DNA of 64,000 nucleotides. Source: Clostridium sp. (lineage in GTDB: Bacteria > Bacillota > Clostridia > Clostridiales > Clostridiaceae). Numbering within the stretch: position 1 is the stretch's first letter; each line of letters starts with the position of its first letter. The stretch is taken from assembly GCF_026168755.1 (NCBI RefSeq), contig NZ_JAPFDR010000001.1:124001-188000 (forward strand), given 5' to 3'. This document shows, one piece after another, positions 17,235 through 28,000 of the stretch. The notes below the pieces were generated by a model. It was not told where the DNA came from. It did not search any database and was given only the letters and a program-made list of their open reading frames with translations. Both the position numbers and the translations under genes were made by a program.

Positions 17235-17390
17235 ATTCAAATACCTACCTTTTTGTATAATTATTACCACTAAATATTATAGAATATATTATACTTTTTT
17301 AAAAGGCTAATTAAGAAGAAATTAGTTGCAATAATATAGTAATTGTGTAGTATAATAAAGATATAAAATTTTAGAAAAGGAATAATTATT

Positions 17391-17798
17391 ATGGTACATG
17401 AATTAACAGTATATAAATTAGGAAAATTATTAAGTGAACTTTCTAGTGAGTATAACGTAAGTTTATTAGTAAAAAGAAAGTTAAGTGGAGGATTTATCAC
17501 AGTTACAGGAAAAGTAGATGTAGACTATATTCCAACTGATAAAAAGACTTTAAAAGGTAATAATATCATTGGTTTAAAAGTTAAGAATGATAGTGGGCAA
17601 ATGGATTTAAAGATTACAGGAATTAAAGATAGTTTATTTAATGTAGAAATTGCACCTACTAAGTTTAAGGAAATTAATACTGGGGGATTATCAATAGATA
17701 AGATTCAAGAAAGTAAAGAGGAATGTAAGGTAAAAGTTGATGAAGATTTAATTTTTACAGTTCCAGCCCCAAGTGAAGTAGTGGAAAATTTAATATAG
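17391..17798 (+). CDS. Hypothetical protein (135 aa)
   Basis: Starts at ATG 17391 after AAAGGAATAATTATT. A soluble, Lys-rich protein with an N-terminal helix (ELTVYKLGKLLSELSSEY) followed by a beta-rich region. No signal peptide, no membrane segment and no family I can name. A small hairpin (ATCTTA/TAAGAT) follows the stop codon. It does not share an operon with the dipeptidase gene in any obvious way, although the genes are only about 110 nt apart. Confidence 0.55.
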   Translation: MVHELTVYKLGKLLSELSSEYNVSLLVKRKLSGGFITVTGKVDVDYIPTDKKTLKGNNIIGLKVKNDSGQMDLKITGIKDSLFNVEIAPTKFKEINTGGLSIDKIQESKEECKVKVDEDLIFTVPAPSEVVENLI

Positions 17799-17906
17799 CA
17801 TCTTAGTGACAGTAAGATTATAGTGGCAAGCATAGGTTTGTCACTTTTTTCATATGAAGTTATATATGGTATAATTAATAGGAAAGAATTTCGGAGGAAA
17901 ATAGGA

Positions 17907-18917
17907 ATGAAAGTTGCAGATATGCATTGTGATACTATTGGAGAAATTTATGAAAATAAACTTTTAGGTAATTATTATAATTTAAAAGAAAATAATTTTC
18001 ATATTGATATAAGTAAATTAATTGCAGGAGAATATGTACTACAAAATTTTGCAATGTTTATAGATATAAAAAAGCATAAAACTCCTTATAAAACATTACA
18101 AGAAATGATAGCAGTTTATTATGCGGAGTTAGAAACTAATAGAGATATTATTAATCCAGTATATTCATATGAAGATATATGTAAGAGTGAAAAAGAAAAT
18201 AAAATAGCTGCATTATTAACTATAGAAGATGCAGGAGCACTTGAAGGATCTTTAGAAAATTTAAAAACAGTATATGAGCAAGGGGTTAGGCTTATAACAT
18301 TAACGTGGAATCATATAAATGGTGTTGGATTTCCTAATTTTAAATTAAATATAGATATAAGTGGTAATGTTATTGAAAAACCAAATTTCACAATACCTAA
18401 TACGGAATTTGGACTTACTACATTTGGAATTGAATTATTAAGAGAAATGGAGAGTTTAGGAATTATAGTAGATGTTTCACATTTATCCGATGCTGGATTT
18501 TATGATGTTTTAAAGTATAGTAAAAAGCCTTTTGTAGCAAGTCATAGTAATGCAAGAGCTGTAACAAATGTTGTTAGAAATTTAACTGATGATATGATAA
18601 AGAAGTTAGCAGATAAGGGTGGAATAACTGGAATTAATTTTTGTTCAGATTTTGTTAAACCTACACCATATACAGGATCAACATTTACTTATCTAGAGGA
18701 TTTAGTGAAGCATATTAAGCATATCAAAAATGTTGGTGGAATAGATGTACTTGCTTTAGGAACAGATTTTGATGGAATAAAAAGTACATTAGAAATTAAA
18801 GATGCTTCAAAAATTCAATTATTAGTACAGGCATTATTAAAAAATGGATTTACTTATGATGAAGTAGAAAAAATATTTTACAAGAATATAATAAGAGTAT
18901 ATAAGGAATTATTATAA
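17907..18917 (+). CDS. Membrane dipeptidase (renal dipeptidase type, peptidase family M19)
   Basis: Zinc dipeptidase with a TIM barrel: the HxD metal pair is in VADMHCDTIGEIY, the bridging Glu in LLTIEDAGALEGSL, and further ligands in VDVSHLSDAGF, FVASHSNARAV and LALGTDFDGI. The family hydrolyses dipeptides, including D-residue or dehydro forms. The track start 17823 is unsupported; GGAGGAAAATAGGA precedes ATG 17907, giving 336 residues. There is no signal peptide, so the enzyme is cytoplasmic here. Confidence 0.93.
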   Translation: MKVADMHCDTIGEIYENKLLGNYYNLKENNFHIDISKLIAGEYVLQNFAMFIDIKKHKTPYKTLQEMIAVYYAELETNRDIINPVYSYEDICKSEKENKIAALLTIEDAGALEGSLENLKTVYEQGVRLITLTWNHINGVGFPNFKLNIDISGNVIEKPNFTIPNTEFGLTTFGIELLREMESLGIIVDVSHLSDAGFYDVLKYSKKPFVASHSNARAVTNVVRNLTDDMIKKLADKGGITGINFCSDFVKPTPYTGSTFTYLEDLVKHIKHIKNVGGIDVLALGTDFDGIKSTLEIKDASKIQLLVQALLKNGFTYDEVEKIFYKNIIRVYKELL

Positions 18918-19052
18918 TAAATTTAAAACAAATTACAGAAAAAGAAATTTTAAATAAATTATTAGGAAAGTAATTAAATTCTATATAAAGAAGGTTTTAA
19001 ACTTAAGAAAAGATAAATTACTGTATAAAATTAAAGAAAAGAGAGATAATGT

Positions 19053-19802
19053 ATGAGAAATATAAGAATGACCATTCAATATGATGGTTCAAGATACAAG
19101 GGATGGCAAAAGCAAAATATAAAAGGAACTAGCGTATCAACTATACAAGATAAAATTGAAAAAGTATTATCTAAAATGACAGGTGAAGAGATTCAAGTAA
19201 TTGGTTGTGGTAGAACTGATACTGGGGTTCATGCAGATAAGTATATAGCAAATTTTAAGACTAATAGTGAAAAGGGGCTACAAGAAATATCGAAATATTT
19301 GCATGAGTTTTTACCAGAAGATATATCTGTAACATCATTAAAAGAAGTTAGTGAAAGATTTCATTCCAGGTTAAATGTAATATCAAAAACTTATGTATAT
19401 ACTATTGATAATAATAGATTTGCTAACGTATTTTTGAAAAAATATGCTTATCATGTTGAAGGACAGTTAGATATAGAAAAAATGAAAGAGGCAAGTAAAT
19501 ATTTAATAGGAACTCATGATTTTAGAAGCTTTAGTGGAGTAAAAGATAAATCAAAAAAATCAACAGTAAGAACAATAAATTATATAAATATTACTGAAGA
19601 AGATAATATTATAAAAATTGAATATAACGCAAATGGATTCTTACTAAATATGGTTAGAATTTTAAGTGGAACTTTAATAAAGGTAGCAAAAGGAGAAATT
19701 GAACCTATAAAAGTAAAGGAATTATTAGAAGAAAAAAGTAGAAGTGAATTAGCCGAAAAGGCACCAGCAAAAGGACTTTGTATGAAAGAAGTAAAATATT
19801 AA
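19053..19802 (+). CDS. truA: tRNA pseudouridine(38-40) synthase TruA
   Basis: Makes pseudouridine at positions 38-40 of the tRNA anticodon arm. The catalytic Asp is in [18 protein letters not shown]; other TruA marks are [25 protein letters not shown] and [14 protein letters not shown]. At 249 residues it is the normal length. ATG 19053 follows AAGAGAGATAATGT. It stands alone, with no terminator obvious downstream. Confidence 0.96.
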   Translation: MRNIRMTIQYDGSRYKGWQKQNIKGTSVSTIQDKIEKVLSKMTGEEIQVIGCGRTDTGVHADKYIANFKTNSEKGLQEISKYLHEFLPEDISVTSLKEVSERFHSRLNVISKTYVYTIDNNRFANVFLKKYAYHVEGQLDIEKMKEASKYLIGTHDFRSFSGVKDKSKKSTVRTINYINITEEDNIIKIEYNANGFLLNMVRILSGTLIKVAKGEIEPIKVKELLEEKSRSELAEKAPAKGLCMKEVKY

Positions 19803-19913
19803 AATTTTTTTTACTAATTAACATAAAACATATAATCTTAATATACTAATAAATATAGGGTAGTTAAATTACCTTCAGCAATATTTGTAATAAATTAAGG
19901 GTGTGGAAAATAG

Positions 19914-20693
19914 ATGAATATGGATTTTCATGTCCATGGATTATTAAGTAAAAGAAAAGATTTTAATAAAGAGTTTTTTATGAATGAAATACATTTTGCA
20001 AAAAGTAATGGTCTAAATGGAATAATTCTTTGTGAACACTTCAATGCAAAAGATTTTCTTGTTATTTATGATTTTTTAGAAAATAATTTTATTTATGAAG
20101 GAGATAGATATATAGTAGAAGGTATATCAGTATTTCCTGCAATGGAAGTTAGTATTAAAAATAAAGGTCATGTAATTTTAGCTGGTGACAGAGATAGTAT
20201 TATTGATATTTATGAGCTATTAAAAGAATTTAGAGAAAAAGATAATTTAATAGAATTAGAAGAATTATTAGATCAAGCAGATATATTTAATCTATTAAAG
20301 ATTGGGGCACATCCATGTAGAAAAGGTCATAAATTATGTAATCAGCCACATGACTTATTAAAGAGGTTAGATGCTTTAGATTTAAATGGGAAGGATATAT
20401 TTAAAAAGAGTGAAAGTATTGCTAGAGATGAATTAATAAATTTATCTCAAGAGTTAGGACTTAATATTATTACCGGAAGTGATAGTCATACACCTATTCA
20501 ACTTGGAGGAATATATACTAGCTTGAATAAGGAGTGTTCAACTATAAAAGAATTGAAGGATTGTATAATAAAAGGAGATTATACAATAGAAATAAATTCT
20601 GAACTAAACTTTAAAATATTTTCTTCTAAAATATTAAAACGTTATTTATTAAAATCTCAAACATATGATAAAAATACACAGTTTAAAATTTAA
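19914..20693 (+). CDS. PHP-domain metal-dependent phosphoesterase
   Basis: The PHP metal-binding motifs are present in order: DFHVHGLLS near the N-terminus, ILCEHFNAKDF, AMEVSI, IGAHPCRKGH and GSDSHTPIQLGG near the C-terminus, so the trinuclear site appears intact. PHP proteins are phosphoesterases (histidinol phosphatase, 3'-5' exonuclease or nucleotide phosphatase); the substrate here is unknown. 259 residues, soluble, start ATG 19914 after AAGGGTGTGGAAAAT-like leader, terminator downstream. Confidence 0.85.
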   Translation: MNMDFHVHGLLSKRKDFNKEFFMNEIHFAKSNGLNGIILCEHFNAKDFLVIYDFLENNFIYEGDRYIVEGISVFPAMEVSIKNKGHVILAGDRDSIIDIYELLKEFREKDNLIELEELLDQADIFNLLKIGAHPCRKGHKLCNQPHDLLKRLDALDLNGKDIFKKSESIARDELINLSQELGLNIITGSDSHTPIQLGGIYTSLNKECSTIKELKDCIIKGDYTIEINSELNFKIFSSKILKRYLLKSQTYDKNTQFKI

Positions 20694-20702
20694 ATTATAC
20701 AT

Positions 20703-20740
20703 TTAAATTTGGAGCTATCTTTTTGAAGCTCCAAATTTTA
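20703..20740 (+). terminator. Rho-independent terminator
   Basis: AAATTTGGAGCT and AGCTCCAAATTT form a perfect 12-bp stem followed by TTAATTTAATT. Confidence 0.85.
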
Positions 20741-20825
20741 ATTTAATTAATTAATATTTGAAAGTTAGCAATATTAATTTATGGAAACAATAATAATAAA
20801 GTATTTTAGATAAGGAAGATAAAAG

Positions 20826-21704
20826 ATGGAGAACATAGAAGAAGTATTTAATGAAATATTAATGTATGATGTTCAAGAAGCATTGAAATATAGTAATGAT
20901 GGATTTAAAAAAAGTGGAAATCCAGAATATTTACTATATACAGCTCATTGCTATTTAGTTCAAGGTTTTTTTGAAGATGCAATTGCAGCTATAGACTTAG
21001 CTTTTGAGTTAGGTTGTGACTATATTGTATATGGATATAACATAAAGGGAGAAACACTACTTAATTTAGGTCTTTATGTAGAAAGTAGAAGATGTTTTGA
21101 GAGAGTGCTAAAAGAAGAAGAGGAACAATATTTAGCAAATACTTTTTTAATTGAACTAGATATAAGAGAAGGGTTATATGAAGATGCTATAAATAGATGT
21201 GTTGATTACATGGAAAACTATGAATGTGATAATAAGATATTGTCTGATTTAAAATGTATTATTGGATGGACATATTTAGTAGATTTAAATAATCCAGAAA
21301 TAGCTAGGGAAGCATTTATGGAATCTATAGAAGCAAATAAGGAATGTTCAAGATCTTATACTGGGTTAGGAGTATATGAAGCTAATCATAAAAGGTTTAA
21401 TGAAGCAATTGAATATTTCAATAAGGCAATAGAGATAAATGAAAATGATGGAGAAAATTATTTTGGAATAGCAATTTGTAATAAGGAGCTTAATAATTTT
21501 GATGTAGTAGAAGAGTATTTAGTTAAAGCAAATTCATTAGAACCAGAAGATAATAGAATAATAGAAGAATATGCTTTTGAACTGCTGAGGCAAGAAAGAA
21601 ACAAAGATGCAATTGAATATTTTAAAGAGGTTTTAAGAGAAAATCCTAGTAATATAGAAATTAAGAACTTAATTTTAGAATTAGAAAAAAGTAATGAATT
21701 TTAA
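20826..21704 (+). CDS. Tetratricopeptide repeat protein
   Basis: A 292-residue soluble protein made of TPR helical hairpins across its whole length. Clear units include LYTAHCYLVQGFFEDAIAAI, YGYNIKGETLLNLGLYVESR, SYTGLGVYEANHKRFNEAIE and YFGIAICNKELNNFDVVEEY, with the W/L/G/Y/A/P spacing of the family. It is a protein-interaction scaffold; the partner is unknown. No enzyme domain or membrane segment. Flanked by terminators, so monocistronic. Confidence 0.85.
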   Translation: MENIEEVFNEILMYDVQEALKYSNDGFKKSGNPEYLLYTAHCYLVQGFFEDAIAAIDLAFELGCDYIVYGYNIKGETLLNLGLYVESRRCFERVLKEEEEQYLANTFLIELDIREGLYEDAINRCVDYMENYECDNKILSDLKCIIGWTYLVDLNNPEIAREAFMESIEANKECSRSYTGLGVYEANHKRFNEAIEYFNKAIEINENDGENYFGIAICNKELNNFDVVEEYLVKANSLEPEDNRIIEEYAFELLRQERNKDAIEYFKEVLRENPSNIEIKNLILELEKSNEF

Positions 21705-21716
21705 TGTACATATAAA

Positions 21717-21756
21717 TGGCAAATAGATTAGAAATTTAATCTATTTGCCATAAAAT
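21717..21756. terminator. Bidirectional terminator
   Basis: TGGCAAATAGATTA and TAATCTATTTGCCA pair over 14 bp, between the convergent TPR and DUF1540 genes. Confidence 0.85.
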
Positions 21757-22068
21757 TTACTTTTCAAAACTTTCGCAACAAGTTTCAGTGTATATATTAG
21801 CACGAGATCCTGATACATTTATAGATGAAAGAGTGCAATTACAGTTTTCATTATGTACACATTCTGTTGCTTTACATATTAAACAATCACAACAACCAGC
21901 GCTATTAGTGTTATTTGTTAAATCGCTATAGTGTTTCTTATCTAAAAATGACCCACAGCAAGTATCATTATCAGTAGATGATGAACTAGCTATATCAACA
22001 CGATTAGAATAACATACACCAGATTTATTATGAGAACAACTATTTACATCACAATTAATTTTTTGCAT
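21757..22068 (-). CDS. DUF1540 cysteine-rich protein, two domain copies
   Basis: Two DUF1540 motifs are visible: IxCDVNSCSHNKSGVCYSNRVDI...DTCCGSF at residues 4-42 and CLICKATECVHNENCNCTLSSINVSGSRA...TCCESF at 61-101. The regularly spaced cysteines suggest small metal-binding folds. Function is unknown; such proteins are common in clostridia. Ribosome binding site GGGG upstream. It follows the rubrerythrin gene on the same strand at 33 nt, so the two may be cotranscribed, hinting at a redox or metal-related role. Confidence 0.85.
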   Translation of the reverse strand: MQKINCDVNSCSHNKSGVCYSNRVDIASSSSTDNDTCCGSFLDKKHYSDLTNNTNSAGCCDCLICKATECVHNENCNCTLSSINVSGSRANIYTETCCESFEK

Positions 22069-22101
22069 TTATAAATCCCCTTTCGATAATAAACTTAGTA
22101 A

Positions 22102-22644
22102 TTAACTAAAATACCTGTCTAATAATCCTTTAAATGCTCTTCCATGTCTTGCTTCATCTTTGCACATTTCATGAACTGTATCATGAATAGCATCTAAATT
22201 ATGTTGTTTAGCTAATGCTGCAAGTTTTTTCTTTCCATCGCATGCACCAAATTCAGCTTCGACTCTAGCTTCTAGATTTGCTTTACTACTTGCAGTAACT
22301 ACTTCACCTAAAATTTCAGCGAATTTACTAGCATGATCAGCTTCTTCATAGGCAATTCTTTTATATGCTTCTGCTATTTCTGGATATCCCTCACGATCAG
22401 CTACACGAGACATAGCTAAGTACATACCAACTTCAGTACATTCACCATTAAAGTTAGCTCTTAAACCTTCAATAATTTCTGGTTCTATATCTTCACAGAT
22501 ACCAACTCTATGCTCATCAGCCCATTGTAGCTCTCCACTCATTTCTTCAAATTTGCTAGCAGGTGCTTTACATATTGGACAGACTTCTGGAGGAGTATCC
22601 CCTTCATGTACGTATCCACATACGGTACAAATAAATTTTTTCAA
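22102..22644 (-). CDS. rbr: Reverse-type rubrerythrin (NADH peroxidase component)
   Basis: The N-terminus is a rubredoxin Fe(Cys)4 domain ([25 protein letters not shown]) and the C-terminus a ferritin-like di-iron domain with EADH ([12 protein letters not shown]) and DEARHGRAF. Rubredoxin-first order defines reverse rubrerythrins, which in clostridia reduce H2O2 and O2 in the cytoplasm. The start is TTG 22644, with GGAGG 9 nt upstream and no better ATG. 180 residues is typical. Confidence 0.94.
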   Translation of the reverse strand: MKKFICTVCGYVHEGDTPPEVCPICKAPASKFEEMSGELQWADEHRVGICEDIEPEIIEGLRANFNGECTEVGMYLAMSRVADREGYPEIAEAYKRIAYEEADHASKFAEILGEVVTASSKANLEARVEAEFGACDGKKKLAALAKQHNLDAIHDTVHEMCKDEARHGRAFKGLLDRYFS

Positions 22645-22805
22645 TTAAAAAAACCTCCTTTATATTTAATTCCAAATAAACATCTATATTATTATTTCTC
22701 TCTTAAGAATTAATATGCATTTGTAAAATATAGAAATTTTAGTTGACTTTTTAATTAAAAATATATAAGATTGTAGGATATACTAGGAAATAAGAGGAGA
22801 AGAAA

Positions 22806-22876
22806 ATGGCAAAGGATAATAGCGGAAGTGAAAATTTTCACTATAATAATATAGAAAAAAAGATAAGAAGTTTATG
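22806..22876 (+). other. Upstream reading frame and A_AAA_AAG slippery site before the pentapeptide gene
   Basis: AAGAGGAGAAGAAAATG gives a strong ribosome binding site and start at 22806. This frame (MAKDNSGSENFHYNNIEKK...) is not that of the pentapeptide ORF. It contains gaAAAAAAG (22855-22862) in the phase of a -1 frameshift heptamer, A_AAA_AAG. A -1 shift there leads directly into the pentapeptide frame as ...NIEKK-DKKF-MYKNFKRSN. Either programmed or transcriptional slippage, a one-base deletion in the A-run, or a sequencing error could explain it. Confidence 0.6.
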
Positions 22877-23449
22877 TATAAGAATTTTAAAAGAAGTAAT
22901 TGCTATAATTGTAATTTTTCAAATTCAAACTTTAATTTTGCAACTTTTAGAGGTGCACATTTTAAAACTTGTAGTTTTATGAATGGAACTTTTGAGGGAA
23001 CAGAATTTATAGGAACTAATTTAAAAAATAGTAAGTTTAAAAATGCAAAATTTAAAAATGCTATTTTTGAAGGTGCAAATTTAGATGGTACTGACTTTAA
23101 AGATGCAAAATTTGAAAATACTATATTTTTAGGATGTAAATTAGAAAAAACAAAGAATTTTAGTACACAGCTTCAAGGTGTAAGAGTATTTGAAGGAATG
23201 CCTGAAATAAATATAAGTTTAGAATTAGAAGAATCATTAAATAGTTTAATGGAAAATAAGTATGTTAAGGCTTCTAGAATTTTTGATACAAAGGAAGGTA
23301 ATATTAATACTTTAACATTAATGATACTTAAAGAAAACTTCAATGAAGAAGAATTAATTAAAGGCTTCAAGGAAATAAAATCACAAATAGATAGAGACTT
23401 TTATACTATAAGTTATATTATAAGACTTATTAATAAAGTAATAGCATAG
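22874..23449 (+). CDS. Pentapeptide-repeat protein
   Basis: Residues 10-105 are A(D/N)LXX-like five-residue repeats forming a right-handed beta-helix (NFSNSNFNFATFRGAHFKTC, FKNAKFKNAIFEGANLDGTD); the C-terminal 85 residues are helical and unassigned. ATG 22874 has only a weak ribosome binding site; the well-placed start lies at 22806 in another frame (see the upstream feature). The full protein is therefore probably about 23 residues longer. Cytoplasmic, function unknown. Confidence 0.8.
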   Translation: MYKNFKRSNCYNCNFSNSNFNFATFRGAHFKTCSFMNGTFEGTEFIGTNLKNSKFKNAKFKNAIFEGANLDGTDFKDAKFENTIFLGCKLEKTKNFSTQLQGVRVFEGMPEINISLELEESLNSLMENKYVKASRIFDTKEGNINTLTLMILKENFNEEELIKGFKEIKSQIDRDFYTISYIIRLINKVIA

Positions 23450-23452
23450 AGC

Positions 23453-23497
23453 AAAAAAATATGCTCCTCAGTTAAAATATAATGAGGGGCATATTTT
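23453..23497. terminator. Bidirectional terminator
   Basis: AAAATATGCtCCTCA and TGAGGgGCATATTTT pair around an A/T loop and are followed by TTATTTTTAT. It separates convergent genes. Confidence 0.8.
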
Positions 23498-23502
23498 TAT
23501 TT

Positions 23503-24138
23503 TTATAGTAATTGAAATATTCCCATTACTATAATTATTATAGCTGATATTAAGCCAGAATATTTACCAAAAATTTTAGACAAAAAGCTATTACCTATTT
23601 TTAAACCTAAAATTAATATGAGTATACTAAATATAAATGTAAAAATTGTAGTTAAAGGAATGCTTATTCCTGACATACTTGCACCAAGACCCAGAGCAAA
23701 GTTATTTAGGCTAAGTGCTAGTGCTAGGGAGATAGCCTCTTTAGCTTCAATATTACCAGAACCATCTGTATCGGCAGTTTTATTGTTAATTAATATATCG
23801 TCGTAATGTAATGATTCAATAATATCTTTATTTTCTTTTGAGGTATTTATTTCATTTTTCTTTAAATTTCTTCGTTCTTTAAAGAAATCAAATGTCATAA
23901 ATAAGCCAACAATAATTAAAAGAATTGCACCAATATAGTTACAAATATATACAGGAATAAGTTTGTTTAAAATAGCACCTAAAATCATTGAAATGAAGGT
24001 GCCTAAAGTAACAATTAATGCAATTATTATATTAATAGAAAATTTAATTCTTATTTTCTTAATTCCATAAGCAATTCCTATTATTAAACTATCTAAACTT
24101 GCGGAAAATGCTAATAAAATAGATGAAATTATATGCAT
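23503..24138 (-). CDS. YtaF-like sporulation membrane protein (MntP-type fold)
   Basis: A six-helix membrane protein: HIISSILLAFSASLDSLIIG at the start, a hydrophilic loop of about 50 residues in the middle, then EAISLALALSLNNFALGLGA, the conserved acidic/polar repeat of the MntP/YtaF fold, and two last helices. The internal repeat (SASLDS and SLNNFALGLG) and length fit YtaF of spore formers; manganese export (MntP) is the alternative. Track start 24180 is unsupported; AGGAG sits 6 nt before ATG 24138. Confidence 0.75.
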   Translation of the reverse strand: MHIISSILLAFSASLDSLIIGIAYGIKKIRIKFSINIIIALIVTLGTFISMILGAILNKLIPVYICNYIGAILLIIVGLFMTFDFFKERRNLKKNEINTSKENKDIIESLHYDDILINNKTADTDGSGNIEAKEAISLALALSLNNFALGLGASMSGISIPLTTIFTFIFSILILILGLKIGNSFLSKIFGKYSGLISAIIIIVMGIFQLL

Positions 24139-24281
24139 ATGTCGCTCCTTATATATTATTATACTAATTATTATATTCAAATCTAAAAACTTCGTTCATT
24201 AGACAAAAAATGATATATATTATAATGAATATATAAATTTAAAAGAATATATGAATAAAATTTGAAAAAATATCATATTTG

Positions 24282-24310
24282 TTGTAGAGAAATTTTAAGT
24301 GTTGTATACT
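24282..24310 (+). promoter_or_regulatory. Promoter of the ABC-FtsX operon
   Basis: TTGTAG (24282-24287) and TATACT (24305-24310) with 17-bp spacing, about 40 nt before the ATPase start. Confidence 0.5.
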
Positions 24311-24348
24311 GATGACATATAAACCATAACAATGGAGGAGAAACAAGT

Positions 24349-25053
24349 TTGGGAAAGTATATAGAGTTTAGAGATGTAAAGAAGAAATATAAGATGGGAG
24401 AAGTAGAAATTGATGCCTTGGGTGGAGTTGATTTTTCAGTAGATAAAGGAGAATTTGTTATAATTGCAGGAGCTAGTGGTGCTGGGAAAAGTACCATTTT
24501 AAATATTTTAGGTGGTATGGATACAGTATCATCAGGGAAAGTTATAGTTGATAATAATGAGATTAGTAAATATTCTCAAAAGGATTTAATAACATATAGA
24601 AGGTATGATATAGGATTTGTATTTCAATTTTATAATTTAGTTCAAAATCTTACTGCAAGGGAAAATGTAGAATTAGCCACTCAAATTTCAAAAAATCCAT
24701 TAAATATTGATAAGGTTTTAGATTCAGTTGGGTTAAGAGAGAGAAAAAATAATTTTCCATCACAGCTATCAGGTGGAGAGCAACAAAGGGTGGCTATAGC
24801 AAGAGCAATAGCAAAGAATCCTAAATTATTACTTTGTGATGAACCTACTGGGGCATTAGATTATAATACTGGTAAAGCTATATTAAAGTTACTACAAGAT
24901 ACTTGTAGAAAAGAAGGGGTTACGGTAATAATAATTACACATAACTTAGCTTTAACTCCTATGGGAGATAAAGTTATTGAGGTTAAGAATGGTAAAATTC
25001 AAAAAATTACTATAAATGAAAATCCAGTTCCTGTGGAAAGGATTGAATGGTAA
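24349..25053 (+). CDS. ABC transporter ATP-binding protein (MacB/LolD type)
   Basis: 234 residues with Walker [10 protein letters not shown], signature [22 protein letters not shown], Walker [12 protein letters not shown] and switch TH in [10 protein letters not shown]. The GALD after Walker B is the mark of the MacB/LolD/FtsE class, which works with FtsX-type permeases. Start is TTG 24349, 7-8 nt after GGAGGAGAAA. It overlaps the permease gene by 7 nt, so the two subunits are cotranslated. Confidence 0.92.
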   Translation: MGKYIEFRDVKKKYKMGEVEIDALGGVDFSVDKGEFVIIAGASGAGKSTILNILGGMDTVSSGKVIVDNNEISKYSQKDLITYRRYDIGFVFQFYNLVQNLTARENVELATQISKNPLNIDKVLDSVGLRERKNNFPSQLSGGEQQRVAIARAIAKNPKLLLCDEPTGALDYNTGKAILKLLQDTCRKEGVTVIIITHNLALTPMGDKVIEVKNGKIQKITINENPVPVERIEW

Positions 25054-28000
25054 TTATGAAAAATGCATTATGGAAAAATATATTTAGAGATATAAGGAAA
25101 TCTAAAGGAAGATTTATTTCAATTGCCTCAATTATTGCTTTAGGGGTAATGTTATTTGCCGGAGTAAAAATTGCACCTATAGATATGAAGGCTACAGCAG
25201 ATAAGTACTATGATGATTATAATTTAATGGATTTGCGAGTAATATCAACTTTAGGATTAACTGATGAAGATGTAAAGGATATAAAAAATATAGATGGTGT
25301 TTTAGGTGTTGAACCATCAAAAACTTTAGATGTTATATCAAAAATAGATTCAGATGAGTTTGTAATTAGAGTTCATAGTTTACCTAATGATAATTTAAAT
25401 GATGATAATGAAGATTATATAAATAGATTAAATTTAATTGAAGGACATTTACCTACTAAAGAAGGTGAATGTGTTATTGCTAGAGAAAGCTTTGGAAGTC
25501 TAAATTTGAAAATAGGAGATAAACTCAACTTAAATTCTGGTGATGATAGTGACATTAAAGATAGCCTTGCAACTAATGAATATGAAGTTGTAGGTATAGT
25601 AGAAACGCCTTATTATTTAAGTGATCAAATTGGAAATAGTAGTATTGGAAATGGTACTGTAAAGACATATATGTTTATAAATGAATTTGATTTTAAAAGT
25701 GAAGTATATACAGATATTTATGTAACTGTTAAGGATGCTAAAGCTTTAGATTCATATGATGAGAAATATTTTGATGTAACAGATAAGGTTAAGGAATCTA
25801 TAGAAAACATTTCCAATATAATGATTGATAGAAGATATGATGAAGTAATAAATGAAGCTAATGAAGAATTAAATAAAGGCAAAGATGAATATCAAGCTAA
25901 AAAGAGTGAAGTTGAGGAAAAATTAGAAAAAGCTCGGAATGAAATAGATAACTCAAGAAAGACATTGACTGAAGGGGAAGATGAACTTAATATTAAGAAG
26001 AATGAGTTAGAAAATTCATTGAAGATTGGACAAGAGGATATTTTAAAAGCAGAGCAAGAATTAAATGAAAAAGAATCACAGCTTAATGAAGGAATAGATA
26101 AATTTTATGAGGTAAAAGAAACTATAGAGCAGGAGTTTATTAAAGCTGAAAAATCTATCAATGATTCAGAAGTTTATTTAGAAGGTTTACTAAGTCAGAA
26201 GTCTTCACTAGAGGATATGTTAAAAGATGAGAGTCTAAGTGATGAAGAAAAAGTTTCTATTGAAGTAAAAATAAATTCATTAGATGTCATAATAAAAGAA
26301 GCTAATGATAAAGTTAATGTAGCAAAATCGGAGCTTCAAATCAGGAAAGATGAATTATTAGCAAAAGAGAATGATTTAAACTTAGCTAAGATACAAATAG
26401 AAGAAGGTAGAAATAAAGTTAATCAATCAAAGGTTGATTTAGAAGAAGCTAAAAATCAAGGATATGCTCAAATAGAAAATGCAAAAGCAGAAATAGAAAA
26501 TGGAAAAGTAAAGTTAGCTGAGGGAGAAAAAGAGCTAGGGGAAAATAAGAAAAAAGCGGAAGAGGAGCTTTCTAAAGCAAGGGAAGAGTTAGAAGAAGCA
26601 GAAGAGAAAATATCAGAAATAGAAAAGCCAGATCTTTATGTTTTAGATAGAAAGTCACATTATTCTTATGTAGACTATGAAAATAGTGCAAATAGTATTG
26701 ATAAATTATCAAATGTATTTCCAGTATTTTTCTTTGTAGTAGCAGCACTAGTATGTTTAACAACAATGACTAGAATGGTAGATGAGCAAAGAGTAAATAT
26801 AGGAACATTAAAAGCTTTAGGATATCATAAAGGAAGTATTGCTAAAAAGTTTATTGTTTATGCATTGTTTGCAAGTTTAATTGGATGTATAGTAGGAATA
26901 GCTTTAGGTTTTACTGCTTTACCATTAGTGATTTTTGATGCATATAACATATTATATATATTACCTAAAATGACCTATGTAGTTCATGTACCTTTAGCGA
27001 TAATGATTTTTGCTGTAGCTATAGGAGTAACTACATTATCAACATATGCAGCATGTAGAATTGAACTTATAGAAGTTCCATCAATGTTAATGAGACCTAA
27101 GGCACCAAAAGAGGGAAAAAGAATTTTATTGGAAAGAATTCCTTTTATTTGGAATAGATTTAATTTTATTGGCAAAGTAACAGTAAGAAATATTTTTAGA
27201 TATAAAAAGAGATTTTTAATGACTGTAATTGGAATTTCAGGAAGCACAGCGTTGCTAGTTACTGGTTTTGGTATTAAGGATTCTATAAAAACTATTGTAA
27301 GTAAACAATATGGAGAATTAACACAATATGATATTTCAATAAATTTAAATGAAGCTATAAATAGTGATGAAAAAAATAATTTAGAAGAATATCTAAAGCA
27401 AGATTCAAAGGTAAATGATTTTATTTTTGTAAGAAGTGAAAGTGGAGAAACATTAGCAAATGAAATAAGTAAAAATGTTAATATTATAGTTACTGATGAA
27501 GATGAAAAGTTTGATAAATTTGAACATTTACAAGATAGAAAGAGTAAAGAAACAATTATTTTACCTAAGGATGGAATAGCAATAAGTGAAAAGTTAGCTA
27601 AATTATTAGATGTTAAAGTTGGAGATGAAATAGAGATTATAAATAATAATGATAATAAATCACGAGCTAAAGTTGGAGCAATAGTAGAACATTATATTAA
27701 TCATTATGTTTATATTGATGCTGATTATTACAAAGAGGTATTTAATAAGATTCCAGAAGAAAATAGCATATTTATTAAAATAAATAATAAAGATTCTATA
27801 AATGAGATATCTAATAATTTAATAGATATAAATGGAGTTTCTGGAGTAATAAGTAATAGTAGTATAAAGGATAATTTTGATAATACAATTAAATCATTAG
27901 ATTTAGTAGTCTTGGTTATGATATTTTGTGCAGGAGCATTATCATTTATAGTTTTATATAATCTTACAAATGTAAATATTTCTGAACGTATAAGAGAAAT

